A DNA stretch of 64,000 nt from Spongilla lacustris (lineage: Eukaryota > Porifera > Demospongiae > Spongillida > Spongillidae), in the NCBI GenBank assembly GCA_949361645.1, contig OX442421.1:9439928-9503927 (forward strand), written 5' to 3'. The notes below the pieces were generated by a model that worked only from the letters and a program-made list of their open reading frames with translations, had not been told where the DNA came from and did no database searches. Of this stretch, positions 55,407 through 64,000 are shown in pieces. Each line of letters begins with the position of its first letter. Position 1 is the stretch's first letter. The position numbers and the translations under genes are program-made.

Positions 55407-55759
55407 CATGTGCATTATACCGCTAGAGTGTTTAACTCCGCCGTCTGTCTGTACGCTGTTTAATCATACATCGCAACTTCCATCCGAATTGCCATGTGTA
55501 CGCACGGTTATCACAGTTAAGTGTTGACAAAGGATTTAACGTGGTTTGCGTGTGCCATGTCAATATTTAACTACATGGCATGCAAATTTAACAGTAAGCA
55601 TATGGAGGGAGGGAGACTTGCTCGCTCATATATCAAGAGGTCGTCCCACAGGTTTTCGCCCCAATCGATTATTTCCGATACAACTTTCGCCAAAATTTAG
55701 ACATGTGAAAATATTGATGAAATTCATTCACATAATTTCAGGCAATCGAGGCAGAGAGA

Positions 55760-56649
55760 CTAAACGTTAGCACCCTTCGATTTGATGTACTCCTGCACTA
55801 CGGTCCACGCCTCGCTGTCAACTCCAATATCCTATTAGTAGTAAGAAAACGTGTAAGACATTTACTATTGATCCAACTAAATTTACCTTCACCACAACAC
55901 AGCTGCATTTCACGACCTTCCTGGGTTTTCCTTCTTTGTCTATCTTGCAAAGCCCTACCCACTCTCCTAGCTCTTCTTTGTCCTCCACCTGATCCAAAAA
56001 TGATATGGGGGAAACACAAAATTTATTCCTACCCTGAAGTTAAGGGCCGAGTGGTTCAGAAAATTGTACAATAGGGAAGTCAGGTTGTCAGAGGTATATA
56101 TCATCAAGACATATCAGCCCCGAAAGATGGTTTGTAAACCTTTTCATCATTCTCCCACAACAAATTGTTTTTTAACGCCCGAGTCTCGCATCTTACCTTG
56201 AGTAGTTTAATCTGGTGCTCATTGCAGAGCGCCTCCACCAGCCTGCTGTAGTTGGTTTCACTACAGTTCTTCGCCAAGACACACAACAACGCCTGACGTC
56301 TGAAGAAAGAACAGGACATAAAACAGCTGCTCAAAAATAGTGGTCAAAAAGTGACACTTCAGACATAGTGATTCCGGATGAGCGTTATCCGCACAACTTT
56401 TTTCAGTAGAGGGAGCTCAGTTATCATCACGAGTGTCAAGGAGCACACAACGATTATTCACACTAACTTGTCGAGCGCTTTCACGCCTTCTCTTAAACCC
56501 TTAGCCAGTCCATCGTGGATGAGTGCAGTCTTCAGTACTTCCTTAAGAGCATCCTTTATGCTCATACCTTGATTGGCACCTCTACAAGATAGAAAAGCCT
56601 TTGGTGAAACGGAAACATAAAGAACAGGGGTCTTAACTCACTCTTCCAT
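55760..56649 (-). CDS. RPS12: 40S ribosomal protein S12 (eS12)
   Basis: Five exons, 56649-56642, 56581-56468, 56299-56197, 55988-55887 and 55831-55760 (stop TAG), give 132 residues, the same length as the human protein as I recall it. Start [20 protein letters not shown]; then [69 protein letters not shown] and the ending [13 protein letters not shown], all characteristic of eS12 of the small ribosomal subunit beak. The first coding exon is only 8 bases, as expected for a ribosomal protein gene with the start near exon 1's end. Introns are 60, 168, 208 and 55 bp; the two longer ones each carry a box C/D snoRNA on the same strand, and the two short ones are minimal. Confidence 0.96.
56074..56156 (-). 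ncRNA. Box C/D snoRNA in RPS12 intron 3, predicted 28S and 18S guide
   Basis: 83 nt. C box ATGATGA after GGGAGA, D' CTGA, C' TTGATGA, D CTGA, closed by a stem GGGAG/CTTCCC. The guide before D' (ACCATCTTTCGGG) is a 13-base perfect complement of the conserved 28S segment CCCGAAAGATGGT; D+5 points to the G of CCCG. The guide before D (ACCTCTGACAA) is an 11-base complement of the 18S segment TTGTCAGAGGT found in many animals and fungi; D+5 points to the U of TTGU. Both target segments are recalled from memory of rRNA sequences. The human name was not assigned. Confidence 0.8.
56353..56437 (-). ncRNA. SNORD100: Box C/D snoRNA in RPS12 intron 2, SNORD100-like
   Basis: 85 nt. Seen: C box GTGATGA after GACACTC, D' box CTGA, D box CTGA, and a perfect 6-bp terminal stem GACACT/AGTGTC. 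The guide just before D' (GCTCCCTCT) pairs 9 bases with 18S rRNA AGAGGGAGC. The D+5 rule puts the 2'-O-methyl on the first G of GGG, which by my count from human C462 and A468 is G436. Human SNORD100 is known to guide G436 and also sits in RPS12. A second stretch TCCGGAATC pairs with the immediately adjacent 18S GATTCCGGA, extra pairing that would strengthen binding. rRNA sequences and numbering are from memory. Confidence 0.8.
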
Positions 56650-58255
56650 CTTTAACAGTTTGGTTTCCTCGCTGAAAAGAAAAAAAAAAGCTGTTACTTA
56701 CAGGCCAAGCTGAAATCAGAATACATAAAAAGCATTATTCACCTTGGAGATTCAAGCTCCACCGGAGTACGCTACTTCTCCCTATCCACTATAGGAAGAA
56801 ATGGCAAAAGACAAATCACACCACGCGGTGAGACTATATCATCCATCGCGCATGCGCTTAATGGGGTGGGCTTCAAAAGGAGCATCAACGCTACTCACAT
56901 CATGCAGGTTTACCCTCTCAAGACGTAATTACCTTCTTCGTGTGACACAATTAGATAGCCAGCTTCCAGAAAAAAAATGGTTTGCTGGCAGGGTAAATTT
57001 GTTAGCACCCACCTCGTCCCCTCCAAAGTAGTCTGGCGTAGCCACACCCTTGCGTACGACTTGTTCTAATGAGCAATTATTGCATGATACGTCACGCCGC
57101 GTCACGTAAGGAGGAATGTTGGGTTAAATTGGCTTGCAAATTAACAAACAACACCTACGCGAAAACGATTAAAAAGAGCTATTGCATATTTGCATCCATT
57201 ATTACACATAGCAGATTTTCCGGTGGTATAACAACAATTATATCTCTTACGCTGGGCGGTTGAAGGTCTTATAGAACTAGAGACTCAGGTGGTTGTATAG
57301 TTGAGATTATGACACTATTCCGGACTGAAAGATCAACTCCGAGTGGTAGTTGAGTTCGTTATATTAGTGGACGGAATGTATGTATTTCTGTGCGCACGAG
57401 ATGTATTCAAGAATGCACCATGCTTAGAAATAAATAAATTTAAAGAAGGTCGCTTTATAATATCAATGAGCATTGAGCTGGATGTCTGATGGTTTCTTGT
57501 TACAAAGCTTTAACACCAGGTCCACGCGGGACCTGACAAGCCTGCCCACAAAACTAGCACTTTTTCGAGACAAAATCTGCCAAACTCAATGCCTCTAAGA
57601 CCTGACTCCTGAGAGACGAACTTGGCCTATAAATCTCCGTGGGCTACATGGCAAAGTCGTTGCGATAAAAATTGGCCCATCTGTACAGAAACAAGCCAGC
57701 ACACCGAGGCGCCATGTGCCAAATAATGATTTCGATAGGCACTGACTATTATTACATACATGAACAAACACACAAAAAGCTTAGTACAGCAGGTAAAAAC
57801 CTCCAAAAAGGCTAAAGAAGCCTAAGTTTTGACGGTGGGTACGACAAAATTTTATACGAGTGTTCAATGCGGGCTTCCTATCCTTGATATAACTTACATG
57901 TACAGGAAAAAATATCGGACCCACATGGTTTCGTACCCAGACCTAAATATAGATTATCGCTTACCATAACATTTGGGTCTGGGTACGAGACCTTGATAGT
58001 GTACACGCCTCGTTTACTATAGAGTAGTATGTGCTTTAATATATACTCGTATGTAGTTAAGAGCGTCATATAGGACGTTTATTATTGTGAAAACTGACAT
58101 TTGCCCTAGGAACGTAACTTACCAAAAACCACCTACATGGATTGGAAACCCAGCAATGAAGAAGTCATTAGTTACGTGAAGTCCGAGTTTCGCCGGAAGT
58201 GGTCTTTAGTTGGGGTTTTATGGCTAGCTGTGTATAAGTCTGTTACGCACATCCC
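56650..58255. other. No recognisable gene
   Basis: 1.6 kb upstream of RPS12. Dispersed repeat fragments: GGGTCTGGGTACGA occurs at about 57974 and again at 59056, and the block AGGACGTTTATTATTGTGAAAA (58071 onward) recurs at about 62794. No exon-like sequence was recognised. Confidence 0.5.
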
Positions 58256-58803
58256 CATACACCACGACGTTAGTTGGGCGTGGCCCGCCCTTCGCGTATT
58301 GGCGGAAGGTCGGGTTGCAAGCCTATACCTGGATTTGTTCTGCTGCAACGGGGATTGCAGTCCAATCGGATTGCAGCGTCCCATTATCACCCAATTAGCG
58401 GCTGATGTGAGATAATGATAGGCAGCTGTTCTTTCCATTTAATTATAACTTACATGTACATGTATATGAATTTTCATGGAGCGGACAAACATTGCTTTTG
58501 TTTGCGAATGTGTTACAGAGGCTACTAAAGAGTTGTGCTACCCTGCTACTATGAAGCCTGAACAACAATGCGAAGGGCGGGCCATGCCCAACTCGCACCC
58601 GAAGCAATACATGTACATATCTTGAGCAGCTGCTCTGCAGACATTATCACCACGTAATCTAACGCTCAATAATCACAACCCGAATGTGCGATATTCACAA
58701 CGATATTACATAACACTCCAGAACAAATCTTGGTATAGGCTTGCAACCCGACCTTCCGCCAATACGCGAAGGGCGGGCCACGCCCAACTACCACGACGTG
58801 TGA
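58256..58803. mobile_element. Inverted-repeat element, arms about 73 bp
   Basis: 58258-58331 (CACCACGACGTTAGTTGGGC ... GTTGCAAGCCTATACC) is matched by its reverse complement at 58731-58803, with about 400 bp between. A third, partial copy of the GAAGGGCGGGCCATGCCCAA core is at 58570. A 92-codon frame across the left arm (58137-58415) is probably fortuitous. Confidence 0.65.
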
Positions 58804-59299
58804 ACTCCACTTTTCAGTCTTCTAATTCACAGGCGTGCATATAAAAACGTGTTACAGTCCCACAAAAAACAGTGGGCTGTGGGCATTACATAGCACCGAA
58901 CACCCTACACGCCATGGCCGGCGGAGCCCACTAGGCAACCCAGGCAATTGCCTGGGTAGATTTTGGGGCTTTTAAATAAATATACATGTAATTCGCTTCG
59001 TGATAAATTAAAGCTTTCGTGGACTTTGTTAATCTCGTACCGTTACGTACACTTGGGTCTGGGTACGAAACTAATTTCATGTACATGTACCAATTACATA
59101 TACTTCAAAAGCTTCCGCGCTTCGCGCGGGAGGGGGCACATCCCCCTCCCGCTCCCTCCCCCTACTTGACACCCCTCCTCTTGCCTGGGTTGAATTTTAG
59201 ACCTTCCGCCGGCTCTGCACGCTACGAGCTGCACGCTACAGACATATGACAGGTGTACGTTGGCAACCTAATAGCTTTTGTAGGGAAGTATCAGAAACT

Positions 59300-59471
59300 C
59301 ACAGCAAAAAAACGCGTCAAATCAATTATTGATTCACAATTGATTTCACAGTAAAATCAATTGCAAATCAAGTGTGCACTTGATTTTGCTGTGAAATCAT
59401 GCGTTGATTTAACAATTGATTTAAAATCTGTTGCGGAATCAATAATTGATTTGATGCGTTTTTTGCTGTGA
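59300..59471. mobile_element. Small MITE, 172 bp, AATCAATTATTGATT ends
   Basis: Starts CACAGCAAAAAAACGCGTCA and ends with its near reverse complement TGCGTTTTTTGCTGTG; ATCAATTATTGATT/AATCAATAATTGAT lie just inside. The middle carries AAGTGTGCACTT. The whole element can fold into one hairpin. Confidence 0.8.
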
Positions 59472-59725
59472 CTGCTTAGATGGTTTCTATGCGACTTACC
59501 GTACTCACGGTACAGTCCCACAAAGCCTTGCTGTGTATATTACGTGTTACGCAAAAATTTTAAACACGTACCGGCTCATACATAGTACGACAAGCAGAAA
59601 GCCATACACCACGATGTGTGCACTACACTTTTCAGTCTTTTAGGCGTGCATACGAAAACGTGTTACAGTCGCACAAACAGTGGGCCTTATATAGCAGCTA
59701 AGAACTGCACGCTACAGTTACATGT

Positions 59726-59998
59726 CAGGGGTGGCGGAAGCAATTCAGCATTGGTCCGGCTTGGGCGTGGCCATAAATTTTTTTCTATATCGATAGCTGC
59801 CATACTTCGTAGTGTAATATTGTGCAATTATGACGCACAAAACAAACTTACAAATTGTGGTTATACATTGTACATAAACAGCAACCTCCTTAGGATTTAA
59901 GAAACTAATATATACATGTATAATTATATATTTTTAAGCTCAGTATTAAGATTGGTCCGGCCAAAGCCGGACCTGCCCCCCCGGTTGCGCCACCCCTG
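59726..59998. mobile_element. MITE with CAGGGGTGGCG ends and 5-bp target duplication
   Basis: Starts CAGGGGTGGCGGAAGC and ends TTGCGCCACCCCTG, flanked by direct repeats CATGT (59721-59725 and 59999-60003). Subterminal TTGGTCCGG / CCGGACC motifs are also inverted. Same terminal style and duplication length as the element at 13438. Confidence 0.75.
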
Positions 59999-60531
59999 CA
60001 TGTAGGTTAGTCAACCTCATAGCTTTCGTAGTGAAGTATCTGAATTGCTCATACGCCTTCAAGCCGTCTATGAACTATAATCAACGTTCAACCTGCCCTA
60101 ACAATGAGTAGGGTTGTATAAAGATTGACAACTAACCTAAACGAACACTTCTTACCAGTAAAATACGCGTTAAGTGCTAGAAAAGGCTCAAAAAGCTAGG
60201 ATAGCTGTACGCCCACGCACCGAAAAAGCGAAACGCGGATTGCAACCTAATGGATCACGTGAGAGGTTTCCAATCCATGTATCAAATATCTATGCTAAAA
60301 CCAAGCATAAGCCCATAACGCTTCCACAGTAAACCGAGCATAAGCCCATACAACATTTCGTCAGCATAAGCCCATACAACATTTCTACAGTAAACCGAAA
60401 GTAAGCAATACGACATTTTCACAGTAATCCGAACACCACAACAAAGCAATTACTTATAACACAATTGTCTACAGAATGTAGCAATTGATAGCGTAGTGTA
60501 AATTGTGTACTGTTGGAAAACTCTCCTTTAA

Positions 60532-60538
60532 TATAAAG
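60532..60538 (+). promoter_or_regulatory. TATA-box-like TATAAAG, TLC gene 1
   Basis: TATAAAG in AATATAAAGCGCC, 65 bp before the ATG. The same motif is conserved before the duplicate gene (63031), inside a duplicated upstream region. Confidence 0.5.
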
Positions 60539-60596
60539 CGCCAGCACTGGCTAAATCCATGTCAATTTTTGATTATTAATAGCAGATGCACTAGCT

Positions 60597-61382
60597 ATGG
60601 AAAAGCTGTTCATAATGGAGGACAGCAGTCTTCCCTATCTGCTCAATCCAGTATCAGTAGCGGCGTTTATTACCACTTTATTCGTTTGCTTTGTCGTAAG
60701 CCCGCGGATTCGTCACTACCTGGCTGAGGTGTGTGGGGAACTACCAGAACGCTCTACGAAGTATTTTGACACTCTACTGGGTTCTACTGTCCACGCCGTT
60801 GTGGTTGTCGCGTTCACATTTTACATTATGGCGTTTGGACTACTTGGAGAATACCGTGTATTTTCGAAGTCTTCCTTAGGTTTTGTAACACTTCAAGTAT
60901 CTCTAGGGTATTTTGTGGCTGACCTTGTCATCGTTTTGCTGGACCCAAAGCTGAGAAGTGATAAGGGTAGCTTGATGCACCATCTCGCTGGCATCACTGG
61001 GATTGGACTCTGCCTTTACTTCCAAGGCAAACTGATGTATTTCATCGTTGCGCGCCTTATTTCTGAAGCTTCCACTCCGTTTGTGAACTTGCGGTGGGTT
61101 CTAAATGAGTTTCACATTACTGATGGGAAGCTATTCAAAACAGCTGCATATGGAATGCTCGTGACCTTTTTTACCACTCGAATAGTTACCATGCCATGGT
61201 ACTGGTACGAAACTTATCATTGCTTTATGCACCCTGCCGGAATTGTCCTTGTGCCTGACTATTTTAAAGTTTGGTCTATCTGTAACTTTTTGGTGTTTGA
61301 CATGCTCAACCTTTACTGGTTCTACAGGATGGTGCTAGGAGCAATAAAATTTTACAACAGACAGAAACAGCGCGAGCGCTAA
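60597..61382 (+). CDS. TLC-domain membrane protein (TLCD4/TMEM56-like), copy 1
   Basis: An intronless frame of 261 residues beginning MEKLFIMEDSSLPYLLNPVS, stop TAA 61380-61382. TLC (TRAM-LAG1-CLN8) proteins are multi-pass membrane proteins linked to lipid sensing or membrane composition; the enzymatic role of this subgroup is not settled. About six hydrophobic segments are visible, e.g. VAAFITTLFVCFVV, HAVVVVAFTFYIMAFG, LGYFVADLVIVLL. Family landmarks: MHHLAGITGIGL and STPFVNLRWVL, which match the TLCD4 pattern HH...TPF.N.RW. The tail is basic (KFYNRQKQRER). Complete absence of introns is unlike most genes here and could mean an ancient retrocopy; I cannot tell. An adjacent duplicate starts 2,492 bp downstream. 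Confidence 0.9.
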   Translation: MEKLFIMEDSSLPYLLNPVSVAAFITTLFVCFVVSPRIRHYLAEVCGELPERSTKYFDTLLGSTVHAVVVVAFTFYIMAFGLLGEYRVFSKSSLGFVTLQVSLGYFVADLVIVLLDPKLRSDKGSLMHHLAGITGIGLCLYFQGKLMYFIVARLISEASTPFVNLRWVLNEFHITDGKLFKTAAYGMLVTFFTTRIVTMPWYWYETYHCFMHPAGIVLVPDYFKVWSICNFLVFDMLNLYWFYRMVLGAIKFYNRQKQRER

Positions 61383-61484
61383 AATGATATGTTTATTAAC
61401 TTGTCATTGTTTATTGATTAATATTTGTGCTGCTCCCGCGCGCTCCAACCTTGCGTCGCAGCAAATTTTACAACTGACTCAGAC

Positions 61485-61740
61485 CAGGGGCGGATTTAGG
61501 CGGTCCAGGGGTCCTATATGAACAATGACATAATGCATGCTGCAATCTATGTACCATTCGTGGATTTGTAAACTTGCACATCGTTCCATCAGTGCAGTCA
61601 AAGTGGGGGTTCTAGATATATAACGAAATTTAATTCTGGATGCGTGGTTATTTATTATTACCGCGCGATCGAATGGTGCATGTGAGTAGGAAGTAATTAG
61701 GTAAGCGATCAAAAGACGTGAAATAGCTCCACTAGGGGTC
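61485..61740. mobile_element. Probable truncated CAGGGGCGGATTT element
   Basis: CAGGGGCGGATTTAGGCGG begins at 61485, just 3' of TLC copy 1. The same sequence begins at 63983 after copy 2, where an extra CCGG-containing stretch precedes it. The opposite end was not identified. Confidence 0.45.
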
Positions 61741-61964
61741 AGCATAAGCTACGTGGCCACTATTTATGGCTACTTTTTGTGCTGCAAACACCCTGCCCCA
61801 TCCAGCTCAGCTGCAATTGAATTTAGCAGATTTATAGCCTTGATAGTAAAGCACCAAATGCTGCATCTATTGTGGCTGCAAATGACAGACTTAACTTAAT
61901 AAGATTATTAACAATAAAGCAAAATTAACAGCCATCAGTATAATTGGGACAGTTTCCGGTTATA

Positions 61965-62125
61965 TATTTATAATGTTATATAAATTTGCCTTGCGTTTGA
62001 ATCACTATAACTTCCGAACGGTTAAGGCTATTGACTTCCTATTTTCAACACTTTATACCACACCATTTCTCTATGGTAAAGTACATTTTGGGACCTTGCA
62101 CTTGCTCTGTGCCAGTATAACCATG
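61965..62125. mobile_element. Diverged relic of the fold-back element
   Basis: TGCGTTTGAATCACTATAACTTCCGAACGGTTAAGGCTA and the next 100 bp align with the left arm at about 2890-3035 (TACGTTTGAATTGCTATAAC ...), ending GCCAGTATAACC against GCCAGTATAGCT. Described by position: match runs 61980-62122. Only one arm is present. Confidence 0.6.
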
Positions 62126-63030
62126 AAATTAAAAGTGTGAACCGTTAAGTAGCTACTCAACAAGCGGTTCATTTTCGCATGCGCAACCACTATCTACCAC
62201 GCCCTCATTATATATTCATAGTCATGAACCTTCGATATCAATGGTAGCTGCGAGAAACAAAGCCCGGAATCAAAAGGAGATGCACAGACTGAGAGCTGGA
62301 TTGGAAATATGGGGAAACGGGGCGTGGTCTTTCCTTACCAGAAATAGTATTCTTTAGCGCAAAAAGGACAGTATAGCCCTAGCAGAAACTTATGGTTCAT
62401 AATTACAACAATCCATGCTGGTATCGATGATCTGAAAGTAGACACGCAAGTTCTAAAACTGTTTTTCATTCTATTTGTAGAGCACTATAAACATACCTTA
62501 GTAATAATATATTGTTTAGAGCAAATTAATTTAGAATGAATTAAAATTAGCCCATATAAGATACGTATACGTATAGATGGATATGCGGTAAGTCAGAAAT
62601 TCCGCGCAATGAAGCGCACAGCGCTGTGGTCTCGCGGTGTTGAGGTGTTTCTACGGAGGCGTTGTGACATGATCTTGGCACTACCCTACTTGTATTGCAA
62701 CACAAAGCGCCTTTCGTTATTTGTTTAAACCGCGAAACCGTGTTAGTGCTCTCGGTTATAACCACAATACCGCTGTTCGTAGTAGCGACATGTAGGACGT
62801 ATATTATTGTGAAAACCGACATTTACTTGTGCCCTAGGGACGTACTATAACTTACCAAAAAACACCTAAAACCAAGCCGGCATAAACCCAATCAACATTT
62901 CCTCAGCAAAGGCACGTACAAAAAAACGACCACCACAACACTGACAAAACAATTAGTGTAACACAATTAAAACCCAATGTAGCAATGTAAAATATAATTG
63001 TGTCAAAACCCCTCCCTTTAAAATGCTGGA

Positions 63031-63037
63031 TATAAAG
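63031..63037 (+). promoter_or_regulatory. TATA-box-like TATAAAG, TLC gene 2
   Basis: Same motif and neighbourhood as 60532, 58 bp before the duplicate's ATG. Confidence 0.45.
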
Positions 63038-63088
63038 CGCCTGCACTGGTTAAATCCATGTCATTTTTGATTAGCAGATGCACTAGCT

Positions 63089-63870
63089 ATGGAAAAGCTG
63101 TTCATAATGGAGGTCAACAGACTTCCCTATCTGCTCAATCCAGTATCAGTAGCGGCGTTTATTACCACTTTATTCGTTTGCTTTGTCGTAAGCCCGCGGA
63201 TTCGTCACTACCTGGCTGAGGTGTGTGGGGAACTATACCAGAACGCTCTACGAAGTATTTTGACACTCTACTGGGTTCTACTGTCCACGCCGTTGTGGTT
63301 GTCGCGTTCACATTTTACATTATGGCGTTTGGACTACTTGGAGAATACCGTGCATTTTCGAAGTCTTCCTTAGGTTTTATAACACTTCAAGTATCTCTAG
63401 GGTATTTTGTGGCTGACCTTGTCATCGTTTTGCTGGACCCAAAGCTGAGAAGTGATAAGGGTAGCTTGATGCACCATCTCGCTGGCATCACTGGGATTGG
63501 ACTCTGCCTTTACTTCCAAGGCAAACTGATGTATTTCATCGTTGTGCGCCTTATTTCTGAAGCTTCCACTCCGTTTGTGAACTTGCGGTGGATTCTAAAT
63601 GAGTTTCACATTACTGATGGGAAGCTATTCAAAACAGCTGCATATGGAATGCTCGTGACCTTTTTTACCACTCGAATAGTTACCATGCCATGGTACTGGT
63701 ACGAAACTTATCATTGCTTCATGCACCCTGGAATTGTCATTGAGCCCGTTTTAAAAGTTTGGCCTATCTGTATCTTTTTGGTGTTTGACATGCTCAACTT
63801 TTATTGGTTCTACAGGATGGTGCTAGGAGCAATAAAATTTTACAACAGACAGAAACAGCGCGAGCGCTAA
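63089..63870 (+). pseudogene. TLC-domain duplicate with frameshift, copy 2
   Basis: Nearly identical to copy 1, but GGAACTACCAGAACG is GGAACTATACCAGAACG at about 63229-63243, a 2-base insertion after codon 49. The frame starting at 63089 (MEKLFIMEVNRLPYLL) therefore leaves the TLC sequence and stops at 63373, while the remainder (ERSTKYFDTLLG to KQRER) is open in another frame to 63870. Two 3-base losses near HPGIVIEP keep the second frame. The rest of the body is intact and few changes have accrued, so either it is a very young pseudogene, or translation starts at an internal ATG (63322, MAFGLLGEYRAF), losing the first helices, or the insertion is an assembly error. Confidence 0.75.
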
Positions 63871-64000
63871 AATGATATGTTTATTAACTTGTCATTGTTT
63901 ATTGATTAATATTTGTGCAGCTCCTGCGCGCTCCAAACTTGCGTCGCGGCAAATTTTACAACTGACTCAGACCAGGGCCCGGCAGGGGCGGATTTAGGCG

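Noticed and set aside
58137..58415. 92-codon plus-strand frame MDWKPSNEEVISYV
   Set aside because: Half of it lies in an inverted-repeat arm and no family resemblance was seen.

Overview
The window is eukaryotic and animal: the genes are split by GT-AG introns, many of them only 55-65 bp, and their products match metazoan families. Very short introns, frequent ACATGTACATGT tracts, heavy minisatellite load and expanded ankyrin-patatin genes suggest a sponge, perhaps an Amphimedon-like demosponge; that is inference, not proof. No tRNA, rRNA or CRISPR array was recognised.

Layout. 1-2786 (+): last three exons of a mitochondrial-clan cytochrome P450. 2837-10737: transposon debris (two fold-back elements of about 825 bp with shared ends, a half copy, smaller inverted repeats) around a decayed malate/lactate dehydrogenase-family gene (-). 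10904-43146: a cluster of ankyrin-repeat + patatin phospholipases of the calcium-independent PLA2 (PLA2G6) type. Genes A and B are on +; gene C (partial), D, E and F are on -. A 200-N assembly gap hides the 3' ends of B and C, which converge on it. 43619-55076 (-): a 22-exon ankyrin-repeat and coiled-coil protein. 55237-55406 (+): a candidate 36-residue membrane micropeptide, head to head with the previous gene. 55760-56649 (-): ribosomal protein S12, with two box C/D snoRNAs in its introns, one apparently the SNORD100 orthologue. 56650-60596: small inverted-repeat elements and no recognisable gene. 60597-63870: tandem intronless TLC-domain genes, the second frameshifted.

How it fits together. 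The phospholipase genes share exon phases and even exon lengths (86, 154 and 201 nt), so they arose by duplication; A, D and F look catalytically complete, E has a changed oxyanion loop, and B and C are cut by the gap. Almost every intron carries a tandem repeat, and in three introns of the large ankyrin gene the repeat unit contains the exon end plus its 5' splice site, so the splice donor itself has been amplified. Exon borders were worked out by hand from splice consensus, reading-frame phase and paralogue comparison; they have not been checked against transcripts.
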